64,000 nucleotides of DNA, from assembly GCA_030054175.1 (NCBI GenBank), contig JASGCM010000008.1, positions 1 to 64,000 of the forward strand, read 5' to 3'. The notes beneath the pieces were generated by a model. The model worked only from the letters and a program-made list of their open reading frames with translations. It searched no databases and was not told the origin of the DNA. A program made the translations under genes and the position numbers. Shown here piece by piece: positions 52,271-62,634 of the stretch (position 1 is its first letter; every line of letters begins with the position of its first letter). This DNA is from Alphaproteobacteria bacterium (GTDB lineage: Bacteria; Pseudomonadota; Gammaproteobacteria; Burkholderiales; Burkholderiaceae_C).

Positions 52271-54748
52271 ATGGCTGATATCGGCTCTCTGGTCATCAAA
52301 CTTGCTGCCGATACTGCTGAGTTTCAGGCCGATCTCGGGCGCAGCGCGCGTCTTTTGGATAGGCATGCCTCGGATATGAAAGCCTCGCTGCAGCAAGTGG
52401 CAGGCGTTGCCAGGACCGCCTTTGCGGTGGTCATTGGCACCACTTCGGTGGCCGCGCTGCGCGACTTTGTCGTTCAAACCCTGGAGACATCGGCTGCGTT
52501 GCAAGGCCTGGCTGAGCAAACGGGGGCGAGTGCCACGGCACTGTCGGGCTTTGCGCCGGTGGCCACCATCTCGGGCACCGCCATGGACGCCATTGGCGGG
52601 AGCCTTGCCAAACTCTCCAAGGGCCTGGCAGGCGTGGACGATGAAACGGCCGGTGCCACCAAGGCGCTGCAGTTTTTGGGCATCCGGGCCAAGGATGCCA
52701 GCGGCAACCTGCGCGATCCGGCTGAGGTCATGAACGATGTGGCCTTGAAGCTTTCCGAATTTGAGGACGGTGCGGGTAAAACAGCGCTTGCTATGGAGCT
52801 CTTTGGCAAGTCGGGCGCGACCATGCTGCCTTTCCTCAAAGACCTTGCAGAAAACCAGGACCTGAACATCCGCCTCACGGCCCAGCAGATCGAGGAAGCG
52901 GACAACGCCTCCAAGGCCCTGGCGCGCATGAAGGCCGAGACCGGCTTTGTCGCGCAGACTCTGGTGACGGCCGCCATTCCGTCCATGACGGTGTTGGCGC
53001 AGGAGCTCAAACAGGTGCTCTTTGGCACCGACGATGCTGTGGGCGGCATCCAGCGCTTGCGCACCGATGGCGCGCTCACCACCTGGGCCCAAAACTCCGC
53101 TTACGCCATTGCCGTAGTCATCGACGCCCTGCGCGGCATCGGCCAGACTATTAAATCGGTGATTGGCAGTTTCCAGGCGGTATGGGCAGACATCGAGTTG
53201 GCGGGGACTTTCCTCGCAGGCGGTGAGGGCGTGAACCCGTTTTCTGAAGAAAACCGCTCTCGCCTCAAAGCGGCGCTCGATAAGCGCAACGCGATCGTCG
53301 CGCAAGCCAACCAGAACTATGTCGAACTTTGGGACATGCCGCTGCTGGCCGATGCGGTCTCCAAGCGCTTTGAAGACATTCGCAAAGGCACCGATGCAGC
53401 CAATGCTGAAACTGCTGTGAATGCTCCCCGCAAGCGCCTGAACTACAACACCGCCACTACGGCCGTAACAGCCACAGCCTTGGCGGGCATCGACAGTGAG
53501 CTCAAGCGCCTGCAAGGCCTGGTGGATGTGGAGTCGGGCATCCTCAAGGACCGACAACGCATCATCGATCTTTATGAAACCCAGGGCTACCTCAGTTTCA
53601 AGGAAGCCAGTGACGCCCGTCTGGCTGCGCAGCAAGATTTCACGCAAAAGCTCGGTGCCTTGTCTTCTGATGAGGAAGCTGTTTTGCGCCGAGGTCTGGA
53701 TACGGTCGCTAAAACCAGTCAAGACAAACTCAAGCTTCAAGACAAACTCGCGGAAATCGCCCTCAAGCGTCAAAAGCTCGAGCGCGATGCCCAGCAGTCG
53801 GACCTGGAGCGCCAGATCCGCTTGCCGGGTGAATCGCTCAAAGACCTGCAAGAGCAGGCCTCGCGTGGCCAGGCCCAGTTGCGTGCGAGCGAAGAGCAGA
53901 TCAAGACTCTGCGAGAGACCGGCTCCATCAGCGAGCTGGACTCGCTGAGCCGTTTGGCTGAGGCCAGGCAGGCAAGTGCCAACCAGCTGGCCACCCTGGC
54001 CCAGCAGGCGCGTGCGCTGGCAGACGCCGCCCCCGGCAACGAAAAACTCGCCGACGCTCTCCAAAAAATCGAGGACGCTGCGCGCCAGGCGGCAGACGGT
54101 GCTCAGCTGTTGACGCAGCGGGCCAAGGAGCTCTCGGACCCCGAGGCCGGATTTGCCAAAGGCCTGCGCGCTATGGCCGAGGAAGCCGAGCAAATTGGCA
54201 AGCAAATGGAAGCGGCCACCATCCGCGCTTTCAACGGCATGACGGATGCGCTGGTGGGCTTTGTGATGACGGGCAAGCTCGATTTCAGGTCACTGGCGAA
54301 CTCCATCATCTCGGATCTGATCCGCATCCAGATCCAGCGCGCCATCACGCTGCCTCTGGCCAAAGCCATGAGCAGCTTCTTTGGCTTTGCCGATGGCGGC
54401 GTCATGACGGCAGAGGGACCACTGCCGCTACGGGGATACGCCAGTGGCGGCATTGCCAACTCACCTCAACTGGCTGTGTTTGGCGAGGGCTCGCGGCCAG
54501 AGGCCTATGTGCCCTTGCCCGATGGACGGACCATTCCCGTGACCATGAGCGGTGGCGCTGCGGGTGCCGGCTTGGGGTCAGGCACCGTCTTCAACATTGC
54601 CGTGAACGTCTCCGATGCAGGTGCATCAACACGAGGCGACAACGCTGGCGGTCGTGACCTGGGTCAGGCGGTGGCCAATGCGGTGCGCCAGGAGTTGCTC
54701 GCGCAAAAGCGGGCCGGTGGTTTGCTCGACAGCAGGAGGGCTTTGTAA
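52271..54748 (+). CDS. Tape measure protein (prophage 2)
   Basis: An 825-residue tape measure protein, collinear with the prophage 1 protein but with a single copy of the segment that is duplicated there. It has a GAGGAAACC site before MADIGSLVIKLAADTAEF. The C-terminal part contains the conserved FGEGSRPEAYVPLPDGR. A long open frame on the opposite strand here is a composition artefact. Confidence 0.93.
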   Translation: MADIGSLVIKLAADTAEFQADLGRSARLLDRHASDMKASLQQVAGVARTAFAVVIGTTSVAALRDFVVQTLETSAALQGLAEQTGASATALSGFAPVATISGTAMDAIGGSLAKLSKGLAGVDDETAGATKALQFLGIRAKDASGNLRDPAEVMNDVALKLSEFEDGAGKTALAMELFGKSGATMLPFLKDLAENQDLNIRLTAQQIEEADNASKALARMKAETGFVAQTLVTAAIPSMTVLAQELKQVLFGTDDAVGGIQRLRTDGALTTWAQNSAYAIAVVIDALRGIGQTIKSVIGSFQAVWADIELAGTFLAGGEGVNPFSEENRSRLKAALDKRNAIVAQANQNYVELWDMPLLADAVSKRFEDIRKGTDAANAETAVNAPRKRLNYNTATTAVTATALAGIDSELKRLQGLVDVESGILKDRQRIIDLYETQGYLSFKEASDARLAAQQDFTQKLGALSSDEEAVLRRGLDTVAKTSQDKLKLQDKLAEIALKRQKLERDAQQSDLERQIRLPGESLKDLQEQASRGQAQLRASEEQIKTLRETGSISELDSLSRLAEARQASANQLATLAQQARALADAAPGNEKLADALQKIEDAARQAADGAQLLTQRAKELSDPEAGFAKGLRAMAEEAEQIGKQMEAATIRAFNGMTDALVGFVMTGKLDFRSLANSIISDLIRIQIQRAITLPLAKAMSSFFGFADGGVMTAEGPLPLRGYASGGIANSPQLAVFGEGSRPEAYVPLPDGRTIPVTMSGGAAGAGLGSGTVFNIAVNVSDAGASTRGDNAGGRDLGQAVANAVRQELLAQKRAGGLLDSRRAL

Positions 54749-55087
54749 ATGGCAGAGTTCACATGGATCCCTTCCTTGGGTGCCAGTCTGGCCATGCGGC
54801 CCAACGTTCGCCGGGTGGCATTTGGCGATGGCTATGAGCAGCGCCTGGCCTTTGGCATCCACACGCAAGCCGAGGTCTGGACGCTGGAGTTTCGCGGACG
54901 CACTGCGCAAGACGCGGGTGTGATCGATGCGTTTTTGCGCGCTTGCGGGGGTGTGCAAGCCTTTGAGTGGACCACGCCTGCAGGTACTGCTGCCAAGTTC
55001 ACCTGCGAAGAGTGGAGCCGCTCGATCGATGAGCCCAACGTCGAGACGGTCAGGACCACTTTTAAACAGGTGTTTGATCTGTCATGA
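54749..55087 (+). CDS. Minor tail protein M-like (prophage 2)
   Basis: A 112-residue gpM-family protein equal in length to the prophage 1 copy, with RPNVRRVAFGDGYEQRLAFGI. Its ATG follows directly after the tape measure stop (TAAATG) and it overlaps the L-like gene by four bases. Confidence 0.9.
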   Translation: MAEFTWIPSLGASLAMRPNVRRVAFGDGYEQRLAFGIHTQAEVWTLEFRGRTAQDAGVIDAFLRACGGVQAFEWTTPAGTAAKFTCEEWSRSIDEPNVETVRTTFKQVFDLS

Positions 55088-55803
55088 CCGAGTCAATCCA
55101 TACCTATCCAGCGATCACCGCAGAAATCCAGAAACTTGCACCCAGCGCCGTGATCGAGCTGTTTGTCCTCGATCTGTCCCTGTTTGGTCAAGGGCCGGTG
55201 CGGTTTCATGCCGGTACCAACGCACTCATGCAGCGCGTGGTCTGGCAAGGCCATGCCTACGAGGCATTTCCGATTCAGGTCGAGGGCTTTGAGTTCAACG
55301 GCGGCGGACAGGTGCCTCGCCCCCGGCTGCGGGTGGCCAACGTCACGGACACGATCACCGCGCTCGTGCTGAGCTACCAGGACCTCGTGGGTGCCAGGAT
55401 CACGCGTAAACGCACGCTTGCCAAGTACCTGGATGCGGTCAATTTTGCAGACGGCGTGAACCCGGCCGCTGACCCACAGGCCGAGTTTGCCGACGATGTG
55501 TACTGCGTTGATCGCAAGTCGCGCGAGACCCGCGAGGCGGTCGAGTTCGAATTGGCCGCAGCGTTTGACTTGGAAGGCGTCAGCTTACCTCGCCGTCAGA
55601 TCGTGCAAAACGTCTGCCCCTGGTCCTACCGGGGTGCCGAGTGCGGCTACACGGGCAGCGCGTTCTTCAATGCCAATGATGAGGTGGTGAGCGGCAAGGC
55701 GCAAGACGCCTGTGGCAAACGCCTGGCGTCTTGTCAGAGGCGCTTTGGGGCCAATGCCGAGTTGCCGTTTGGGGGCTTTCCGGCAGCGGGCTTGTTCAGG
55801 TGA
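55084..55803 (+). CDS. Minor tail protein L-like (prophage 2)
   Basis: A 239-residue gpL-family protein with the four candidate Fe-S cysteines conserved (CPWSYRGAEC, CGKRLASC). Five extra residues near the N-terminus account for the length difference from the prophage 1 copy. Confidence 0.9.
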   Translation: MTESIHTYPAITAEIQKLAPSAVIELFVLDLSLFGQGPVRFHAGTNALMQRVVWQGHAYEAFPIQVEGFEFNGGGQVPRPRLRVANVTDTITALVLSYQDLVGARITRKRTLAKYLDAVNFADGVNPAADPQAEFADDVYCVDRKSRETREAVEFELAAAFDLEGVSLPRRQIVQNVCPWSYRGAECGYTGSAFFNANDEVVSGKAQDACGKRLASCQRRFGANAELPFGGFPAAGLFR

Positions 55804-55854
55804 TGAACGAAGTCAGCAAATGAAATCCACGAATGCAATCCATGAACGAGATCC

Positions 55855-56583
55855 ATGAACGAAATCAATCAATCCTTGGCACTGGCCCACGCTGCGAAAG
55901 AATTCCCCCGTGAAGCCTGCGGGCTGCTGATCGTTCAAAAGGGCAGGCAGGTGTACTGCCCCTGCCGCAACATCGGTGTGGGCACCGACCAGTTCGTGAT
56001 CCACCCGGAGGACTACGTCCAGGCCGACCGCCAAGGCGAAATCGTCGGTGTTTTTCATTCGCACCCGAACCTGCCCGCTGAGCCCAGCCAGGCCGATCGT
56101 GTGGCCTGCGAGGCGACGGGTCTGCCCTGGTTCATCGTGTCGTTTCCAGCAGTTCAGTGGGTCGAGATCAAGCCTCAGGGCTACGTCGCGCCGTTGGTGG
56201 GCCGCCAATGGGCGCATGGGGTGCTCGACTGCTACGCCTTGGTGCGTGACTGGTATGCCCAGGAGCGCGGCATCGAGTTGCCTGATTTTGAGCGCTTTGA
56301 CGAGTGGTGGAAGCGGGGCATGAGCCTGTACTTGGACAACTTCGGCTCCGCTGGGTTTCACACTACCGATCTGGCAGACCTTCAGGTGGGGGATGTGCTT
56401 TTGATGCAGGTGGCTTCCCCTGTGCCCAACCATGCGGCGGTGTATTTGGGGGATGGTTTGATCCTGCACCACCTGCAGGGCAGGCTCTCGAGTCGGGACG
56501 TGTATGGCGGTTACTGGCACAAGGTCACCACCCACGCCTTGCGGCATCCACACCTTTATCCATATCTTCAACGATCCCTTTAA
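55855..56583 (+). CDS. Tail protein K-like (prophage 2)
   Basis: A 242-residue JAMM plus NlpC/P60 protein: PREACGLLIV with the JAMM Glu, HSHPNLPAEPSQAD metal site, and GVLDCYALVRDWY with the NlpC Cys. The 50 bases upstream contain imperfect direct repeats of ATGAACGA(G/A)(A/G)TC, offering several ATGs; the last in-frame one aligns with the prophage 1 protein. It ends 22 bases before the I-like gene. Confidence 0.9.
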   Translation: MNEINQSLALAHAAKEFPREACGLLIVQKGRQVYCPCRNIGVGTDQFVIHPEDYVQADRQGEIVGVFHSHPNLPAEPSQADRVACEATGLPWFIVSFPAVQWVEIKPQGYVAPLVGRQWAHGVLDCYALVRDWYAQERGIELPDFERFDEWWKRGMSLYLDNFGSAGFHTTDLADLQVGDVLLMQVASPVPNHAAVYLGDGLILHHLQGRLSSRDVYGGYWHKVTTHALRHPHLYPYLQRSL

Positions 56584-56605
56584 CGCTTCAAGCACGAGTC
56601 ACGCG

Positions 56606-57214
56606 ATGGCCACGATCCTTCTTCTTGGTGAACTGGGCAGGCGCTTTGGTCGTCGCCACCAGATGGCGGTGGCCTCGGCCGCAGAGGCTGTTCGGGCCCT
56701 GTGCGCCAATTTCCCTCAATTCGAGCGGGAGCTGGTGTCCTCTGGCGAGCGGGGCGTGGGCTACCGGGTACTGGTCGGGCGCGATGCTTTGGTGCTCGAT
56801 CGCCTGCATGAGCCCACCGGCCAGCAGCGCATCACCATCGCGCCCGCTGTCTCGGGTGCTGGAGGTAATGGCATAGGCCAGATTCTCTTGGGGGCGGCGC
56901 TGATCGCGGTGTCCTGGTGGAACCCGATGGGCTGGGCAGCAGCGGGTTCATTCCTGTCCCAAGCCACCCTGTATTCGGTGGGCACATCCATGATCTTGGG
57001 CGGTGTGGCCCAGATGATTGCGCCTACGGCCAAGGCCTCTGAGCCATCCGAGCGCCCAGAAAACCGCCCCAGCTATGTCTTCAACGGGGCCGTGAATACC
57101 ACCGCCCAAGGCCATCCGGTACCCGTGGGCTATGGCCGAATGATCGTGGGCTCGGCCGTGATCAGCGCAGGCATAGATGTAGATGAAATACCTGTCGATG
57201 AGATCCCCACATGA
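56606..57214 (+). CDS. Tail assembly protein I-like (prophage 2)
   Basis: A 202-residue gpI-family protein (MATILLLGELGRRFGRR…, GAVNTTAQGHPVPVGYGRM). It overlaps the J-like gene by four bases. Unlike prophage 1, it does not overlap the K-like gene. Confidence 0.87.
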   Translation: MATILLLGELGRRFGRRHQMAVASAAEAVRALCANFPQFERELVSSGERGVGYRVLVGRDALVLDRLHEPTGQQRITIAPAVSGAGGNGIGQILLGAALIAVSWWNPMGWAAAGSFLSQATLYSVGTSMILGGVAQMIAPTAKASEPSERPENRPSYVFNGAVNTTAQGHPVPVGYGRMIVGSAVISAGIDVDEIPVDEIPT

Positions 57215-60200
57215 CGAAGCACATGAAGCCAGGCCTAACCCCTTTGATCATCGGCGCAGGTGGTGGGGGTAAGTCCGGTGGGGGCAGCGCCCGTGTGGCG
57301 CAAGAGGCTGCCGACAGCCTGCGCTCCAAAGCCTATGCACGTGTGGTGGATCTGGTGTGCGAGGGAGAAATCGAAGGCCTGGTGAACGGCCTACAGTCGG
57401 TTTTTCTGGACGACACACCCATACAAAATGCCGATGGCAGTTACAACTTTTCTGGAGTGACGCTCGAGCGCCGCCCGGGCACCCAGCAGCAAGGCTACAT
57501 CCCAGGCTTTGCCTCGGTAGAAAGCGAGGTTTCGGTTGGTGTGGAGTGCAAGTTCGCCCAACCGGTCGTGCGCTCCATCACAGACCCCGACGTGGACGCT
57601 GTTCGCCTCAAAGTGAGTGTGCCCGCGCTGACTTTGCAGGACACGACCAACGGCGATCTGAATGGCACATCGGTCAGCTACGCGATCGACTTGCAGTCGG
57701 TGGGCTCCGGGTTTGTGCAGGTGCTCGCCGATACGGTCTCAGGCAAAACCACCTCGCGTTACCAGCGCAGCTATTACGTGCCGCTGTCAGGCACTGGCCC
57801 TTGGGATGTGCGTCTGCGCAGGCTAACCGAAGACTCTGGCCAAAGCAGCCTGCAAAACAAGACGTTTTTGGACTCGTACACCGAGGTCGTCGAGAGCAAG
57901 CTGCGCTATCCCAACAGCGCCTTGATGGCCCTGCGTGTGGATGCTTCGCAGTTCAACGCCATTCCCCGGCGTAGCTATGACTTGAAGCTCCTGCGTGTGC
58001 GGGTGCCCTCCAACTACGCCCCTGAAGCCCGGTCATATGCCGGAATCTGGGATGGCACCTTCAAGGTGGCCTGGACCGACAACCCGGCCTGGTGCTTTTA
58101 CGATCTGGTCACCAACACCCGCTATGGCCTTGGTCATTTCATCCCTGAGTCCCAGGTTGACAAATGGGCGCTGTACCGGGTGGCCCGTTACTGCGACGAG
58201 CTGGTGCTCGATGGCCTGGGTGGGCAAGAGAGCCGCTTTACCTGCAACCTGTACTTTCAAACCCGTGAGCAGGCCTACAAGGTGGTGCAGGACATGGCCT
58301 CAGTCTTCAGGGGCATGGCTTATTGGTCGGGTGGTGCCATCACGGTCACGCAGGACGCGCCGCAAGACCCGGTCTATCAGTTCACCGCCGCCAACGTCAT
58401 CGACGGCGAGTTCGCCTACCAAGGCTCATCTGCCAAGGCGCGCCACACCGTGGCCCTGGTCAGTTGGATCGATCCGGAGGATTTTTACCGTCAGAAGGTG
58501 GAATACGTCGAGGACGTTGCTGGCATCGCGCGCTACGGCGTGGTGCAAGCCGATGTGGTGGCCATGGGCTGCACTTCGCGCGGCCAGGCCAATCGGGTGG
58601 GCAAGTGGCTGCTGTACTCCGAGCAGTCCGAGTCAGAAATCATCACCTTCCGCACAGGCCTGGAAGGTGCTGTGGTGCGCCCAGGTGATGTCATTCAGGT
58701 GGCCGACCCGAGCCGGGGCGGAATGCGCTTGGGAGGTCGCATCGCAGCGGCTACCACCACCACCGTCACTCTGGACCAAGAATTGCCAGCCGACTTGCCT
58801 TGGCGGCTCTCGGTCATCTTGCCGAACGGTACCGTGGAAGAGCGTCTTGTTGGTGCCGCCGTTGACTCACCAAGGGGCCGAACGCTCACGGTGACCATCC
58901 CCTTCAGCATGGCACCGCAAACCGATGCCATCTGGGTGCTGGCTTCCTCCATCATCGAGCCGCAACTGTTCCGGGTGGTCTCGGTGGCTGAGACCGAGCC
59001 TGGTGTGCATGAGGTCACGGCGCTGGCCCACAACCCTGGCAAGTACGCTGCCATCGAAGAAGGCCTGGCGCTGCAGCCGCGCGCCATCACGGTGTTGTCG
59101 GACACGCCAGCCCTCCCGACGGGCCTCGTCATGCAAGAGCGCCTGTACCGGGTCAAAGACCGGGCTCAGGTGCTGGTGCAACTGTCCTGGGCTGAAGTGC
59201 CAACGGCCATCGCCTATCGACTGTCTTACCGAGTGGCGGGCGGCAACTTCGTGAGCTTGCCACTGACCAGTGCCAATTACATTGAAATTCGCGATGCGCA
59301 GGAGGGCGCTTACGAGTTCAGCTTAAGAGCCATCGGCATCACCCGAAAGGAGAGTGCTCCCGCCACACTCAGCGCTACGGTGCTGGGCAAGACACTGCCA
59401 CCGTCGGATGTGACCGGCTTTACGGTCCAGCGCCGCATGACCGATTTGCTGCTGAGCTGGGACGAACTGCTCGATGCCGACTTGGCTGGCTACGAGGTGA
59501 GGGTTGGGCCCGGCTGGGACGACGCCCAACTGGTGGCTACAACCTCGGGCACGCAGATGGTCCACGACCAGGATGCGGCCGGGCAGTTCCCGTACCACAT
59601 CCGTGCCTACGACACCTCGGGCCACTACAGCGCGAATGTCACCACTTTCGTGTTGACCTTGTTGACTCCGGCCACAGTTCGCCAGTTCGATGTGGTGCAG
59701 TCTGCCAACCGGCTGGAGTTTCGCTGGCAACCCAACCCAGAGCCCGAGGTGGTGGGCTACGAGCTGCGAGAAGGGGCGGCATGGGATGCATCGCTGTTTG
59801 TGGCCGAGGTCAAGTCCACCAGCTACACGCTGCCCTCGGGTTTTGATGGCGAGCGCAAGTTCTGGATCAAGGCGATCGCCTCGCCCGGCATCTACAGCGA
59901 CACGCCCACCTTCGTCTCGACCGTGGTGGCCCAGCCGCAAAACGCCAACCTGATCCTCGAGCGTGACGAGCAAGCAAGGGGCTTTGCTGGCACCAAGCAC
60001 TTCGCCTCGGTGGTCACGGTCAATGGAAAAAATGTGCTGCGCATGAACACCGGCGCGCAAGTGGCCGAATACCTGTTCGAGTTGGATCTGGTCTCGCCCA
60101 TCCGGGCACAGAACACCTTGCTCAGCAGCCTGGGCGCTTCGGTCGATGACCGCACCACCTGGCAGGAAGCCAACTTTGTCTGGAGCGGTGACGCCGCCCG

Positions 60201-60747
60201 GCGGCAGTGGACCTACGACGGCGCCATCGCTAACGTGGATGCGCGGTTTCAGATGGCGCGAGAGGATGTGCTGCACCCGGGTGAGCTCTACGGCTGGCGG
60301 CTCAGCGGATCTGTGATGGGCATTGGCAACCCGGTAACGAGCCAGTCGGCGGGCGTGAGTTACGGCGATGGCCGCTATGGCATGGGGCTCATGGTCAAAG
60401 ACACCACTCAGGTGGCCTGGACTGTGAACATGCCGCAGGTGTTCCACACCTCGTTCTGGTTCATCCCCCAAGAGGTCACGACCTGCGTGATCTGGAAAGC
60501 AACAGGGCCAGTCGGCGCTTTGCTGCTGGGCTATGACGCCCAAACGCAAGACTTCTTCTTGGAAGACCATTTGTCCAGGCGCGTCACGCTCGCATTTGGA
60601 CTGGAATCATCCGATCGGATCTGCCTGGGGGTGTGCCAGACCAGCACAGAACGCCGCCTCTTTGCCGCCGGGATGGGCGGCGGTGTCCAGTCGGCCAGCG
60701 CACGGCTTGAGCCCGTGGGTGCGTTCAGCAGTTTGCGGCTGTATTGA
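57211..60747 (+). CDS. Host-specificity protein J-like (prophage 2)
   Basis: A 1178-residue gpJ-type tail-tip protein, collinear with the prophage 1 copy from the glycine-rich start through the fibronectin-III-like repeats to the end (SSLRLY). Small insertions near residue 545 and at the N-terminus explain the 12 extra residues. It determines the central tip fibre and probably the receptor. Confidence 0.92.
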   Translation: MTKHMKPGLTPLIIGAGGGGKSGGGSARVAQEAADSLRSKAYARVVDLVCEGEIEGLVNGLQSVFLDDTPIQNADGSYNFSGVTLERRPGTQQQGYIPGFASVESEVSVGVECKFAQPVVRSITDPDVDAVRLKVSVPALTLQDTTNGDLNGTSVSYAIDLQSVGSGFVQVLADTVSGKTTSRYQRSYYVPLSGTGPWDVRLRRLTEDSGQSSLQNKTFLDSYTEVVESKLRYPNSALMALRVDASQFNAIPRRSYDLKLLRVRVPSNYAPEARSYAGIWDGTFKVAWTDNPAWCFYDLVTNTRYGLGHFIPESQVDKWALYRVARYCDELVLDGLGGQESRFTCNLYFQTREQAYKVVQDMASVFRGMAYWSGGAITVTQDAPQDPVYQFTAANVIDGEFAYQGSSAKARHTVALVSWIDPEDFYRQKVEYVEDVAGIARYGVVQADVVAMGCTSRGQANRVGKWLLYSEQSESEIITFRTGLEGAVVRPGDVIQVADPSRGGMRLGGRIAAATTTTVTLDQELPADLPWRLSVILPNGTVEERLVGAAVDSPRGRTLTVTIPFSMAPQTDAIWVLASSIIEPQLFRVVSVAETEPGVHEVTALAHNPGKYAAIEEGLALQPRAITVLSDTPALPTGLVMQERLYRVKDRAQVLVQLSWAEVPTAIAYRLSYRVAGGNFVSLPLTSANYIEIRDAQEGAYEFSLRAIGITRKESAPATLSATVLGKTLPPSDVTGFTVQRRMTDLLLSWDELLDADLAGYEVRVGPGWDDAQLVATTSGTQMVHDQDAAGQFPYHIRAYDTSGHYSANVTTFVLTLLTPATVRQFDVVQSANRLEFRWQPNPEPEVVGYELREGAAWDASLFVAEVKSTSYTLPSGFDGERKFWIKAIASPGIYSDTPTFVSTVVAQPQNANLILERDEQARGFAGTKHFASVVTVNGKNVLRMNTGAQVAEYLFELDLVSPIRAQNTLLSSLGASVDDRTTWQEANFVWSGDAARRQWTYDGAIANVDARFQMAREDVLHPGELYGWRLSGSVMGIGNPVTSQSAGVSYGDGRYGMGLMVKDTTQVAWTVNMPQVFHTSFWFIPQEVTTCVIWKATGPVGALLLGYDAQTQDFFLEDHLSRRVTLAFGLESSDRICLGVCQTSTERRLFAAGMGGGVQSASARLEPVGAFSSLRLY

Positions 60748-60789
60748 GCAGGCGCTGATTTTTTTAGCAATTCAGTTTTAAGGCATCAC

Positions 60790-61236
60790 ATGATTGACGA
60801 AACCATGCAACTTCAGGGGGCGATGACCCTCATTGTCCGGCGCGCCGATGGCGACATCGAAACCGTTCACAAAGACAACATCATCGTGAACGTGGGCTTT
60901 GATTTCATCGCAGACGCCATCGGCAAATCCGTCAGTCGTCCCTCGGTCATGGGCTTCATCGCCTTGGGCACGGGCACCACGGCGGCCGCAGCCAGCCAGT
61001 TGGCCCTGGTTTCCGAGCTTGACCGCAATGCCGCCACCTACGCCCACGCGGTGGGCACCAAAGCCTTCAGCGTCACGGCCGACTTCCCTGCAGGTGACGG
61101 CACGGGGGCAATCACGGAAGCTGGGGTGTTCAATGCCGCATCGGGCGGCATCATGCTCGACAGGGTGGTGTTCCCGGTGGTGAACAAGGGGGCAGACGAC
61201 AGTCTGACGGCAGTGTTCACCTTCACCATGAGCTGA
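60790..61236 (+). CDS. Conserved tail-associated structural protein (prophage 2)
   Basis: A 148-residue partner of the prophage 1 protein at 8893-9339, the same length and nearly the same sequence (HKDNIIVNVGFDFIADAIGK; GIMLDRVVFPVVNKGADD). Function unknown. Confidence 0.75.
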   Translation: MIDETMQLQGAMTLIVRRADGDIETVHKDNIIVNVGFDFIADAIGKSVSRPSVMGFIALGTGTTAAAASQLALVSELDRNAATYAHAVGTKAFSVTADFPAGDGTGAITEAGVFNAASGGIMLDRVVFPVVNKGADDSLTAVFTFTMS

Positions 61237-61241
61237 TCGCC

Positions 61242-62594
61242 ATGGCCGAGACGGTCACCGTAGGCGAGTCCCAAGGGCCGTGCTACACCTGGGCCAATGC
61301 CAGTTTCACTTGGCATAGCGCCAGTGCAGGCAAATCGTGGCTCACGGCTTACCCCGCTGTCTATGTGGTCGCAGTGGCTGCCACACTCGCTTGGGTTGAG
61401 GCTTCAGGCCGTCAGCATGGCAAACGCCTGACTGAAACTTTGTCCCTTGCAGAAACCCGTCGGCATCAAGCCGCGTTGCAAAAGACGGAGGCACTCGGGT
61501 TTGCCGACACCTACTACGACCTGATTGCCTATGTCCTTCGTTGGGTTGAGTCGATGGGAGTGGCGGAAGGCGTTTCCAACTCCAGCCGCAAGTCCGTTCA
61601 AGAAAACTTTCGAACGCTGGATGGCTTGGCCCGCTCGGTTGCCAAAGCCCTGCAAGAGGGCTTGCCTTTGACAGAGGGGTTGTCTCGGCAGATGCGCCAA
61701 AAGCATGCCGAGAGCCTGCCGGTGGCATCAGTATCCGCTCGGGTGACCACCAAAGCAGTTGCTGAAAGGGTGAATTTGACCGATGACCTGGATCAGCGTT
61801 TCAGAAAGCAGGTCACCGAAGCATTGAATTTTGCCGAAACCTATTACGACCTGATCGCTTTCATCTTGCGCATTGGCGAAGGACTGACTGTGAGCGATCA
61901 GAGCTCCAAGCGGCTTCAAAAGTCAGTCGCTGAGGCTATCAGCACAAAAGATCAGCTCAACCGCAGATCCGTCAAGCAGGTGGTTGAGGCATTGATGTTT
62001 GCCGAAACCTTGGGCCGCACGGTAGCGTACAGGCGGCTCCTGCAAGAAGGGCTGGGTGTCTCGGACGCTCTGCGCCGGGCGATGCGTCTCAAGGCTCATG
62101 AAGCCCTGGCGCTCGCTGAGCAGTACCGTCGCCACGCCAACGGTGTGATCAGCGACATGATCGTGGCCAGCACCGAGATCACCGAGGTCGACTTTGCAAG
62201 CATCGTCAAAGCGGGCCATCCCCCGGGCTACACGGATTTTCGGGACTTCATTCAGGGGGACTACACCTACCAGCGCGCCTTGTTTAGGGCCATCTTGAAG
62301 TCCAGAAACTCCGACCGGGGTTTTATTGACGCGCTACGCGTGACGGTAGACGTGCCCGATGTCTTTGACCGGGGCACTGTGCAGATCACCGATGCGCAGG
62401 CAGGTGCTGTGATTGGCTTTGCCCGAATTTTTAGGGTGCCGCCCGAGGTGACCATGACCCACAAGGGCGGCACGGTGGTCGCCATCCCGCGCCTGTCCAG
62501 TGCGGTCACCCGAACAGGCTTCACGGCAGTTTTAGAAAACACCGCTGGCGCTCGCGTGACCGGCACCTTCACCTGGATCGCTCAGGGGTACTGA
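61242..62594 (+). CDS. Tail-tip accessory protein with helical repeats (prophage 2)
   Basis: A 450-residue partner of the prophage 1 protein at 9345-10697, identical in length. The helical repeat region is more diverged than the ends. The C-terminal part keeps the possible H-lectin-like features (FRVPPEVTMTHKGG, TRTGFTAVLEN, TWIAQGY). Confidence 0.75.
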   Translation: MAETVTVGESQGPCYTWANASFTWHSASAGKSWLTAYPAVYVVAVAATLAWVEASGRQHGKRLTETLSLAETRRHQAALQKTEALGFADTYYDLIAYVLRWVESMGVAEGVSNSSRKSVQENFRTLDGLARSVAKALQEGLPLTEGLSRQMRQKHAESLPVASVSARVTTKAVAERVNLTDDLDQRFRKQVTEALNFAETYYDLIAFILRIGEGLTVSDQSSKRLQKSVAEAISTKDQLNRRSVKQVVEALMFAETLGRTVAYRRLLQEGLGVSDALRRAMRLKAHEALALAEQYRRHANGVISDMIVASTEITEVDFASIVKAGHPPGYTDFRDFIQGDYTYQRALFRAILKSRNSDRGFIDALRVTVDVPDVFDRGTVQITDAQAGAVIGFARIFRVPPEVTMTHKGGTVVAIPRLSSAVTRTGFTAVLENTAGARVTGTFTWIAQGY

Positions 62595-62634
62595 CAGCTC
62601 CCATGTACCTCAGTCACTTGCCCACCCATTCACC

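Noticed and set aside
52178-54205. A 675-codon open frame on the minus strand within the tape measure gene
   Set aside because: It is antisense to a well-supported structural gene, has no family features, and reflects high GC and codon bias.
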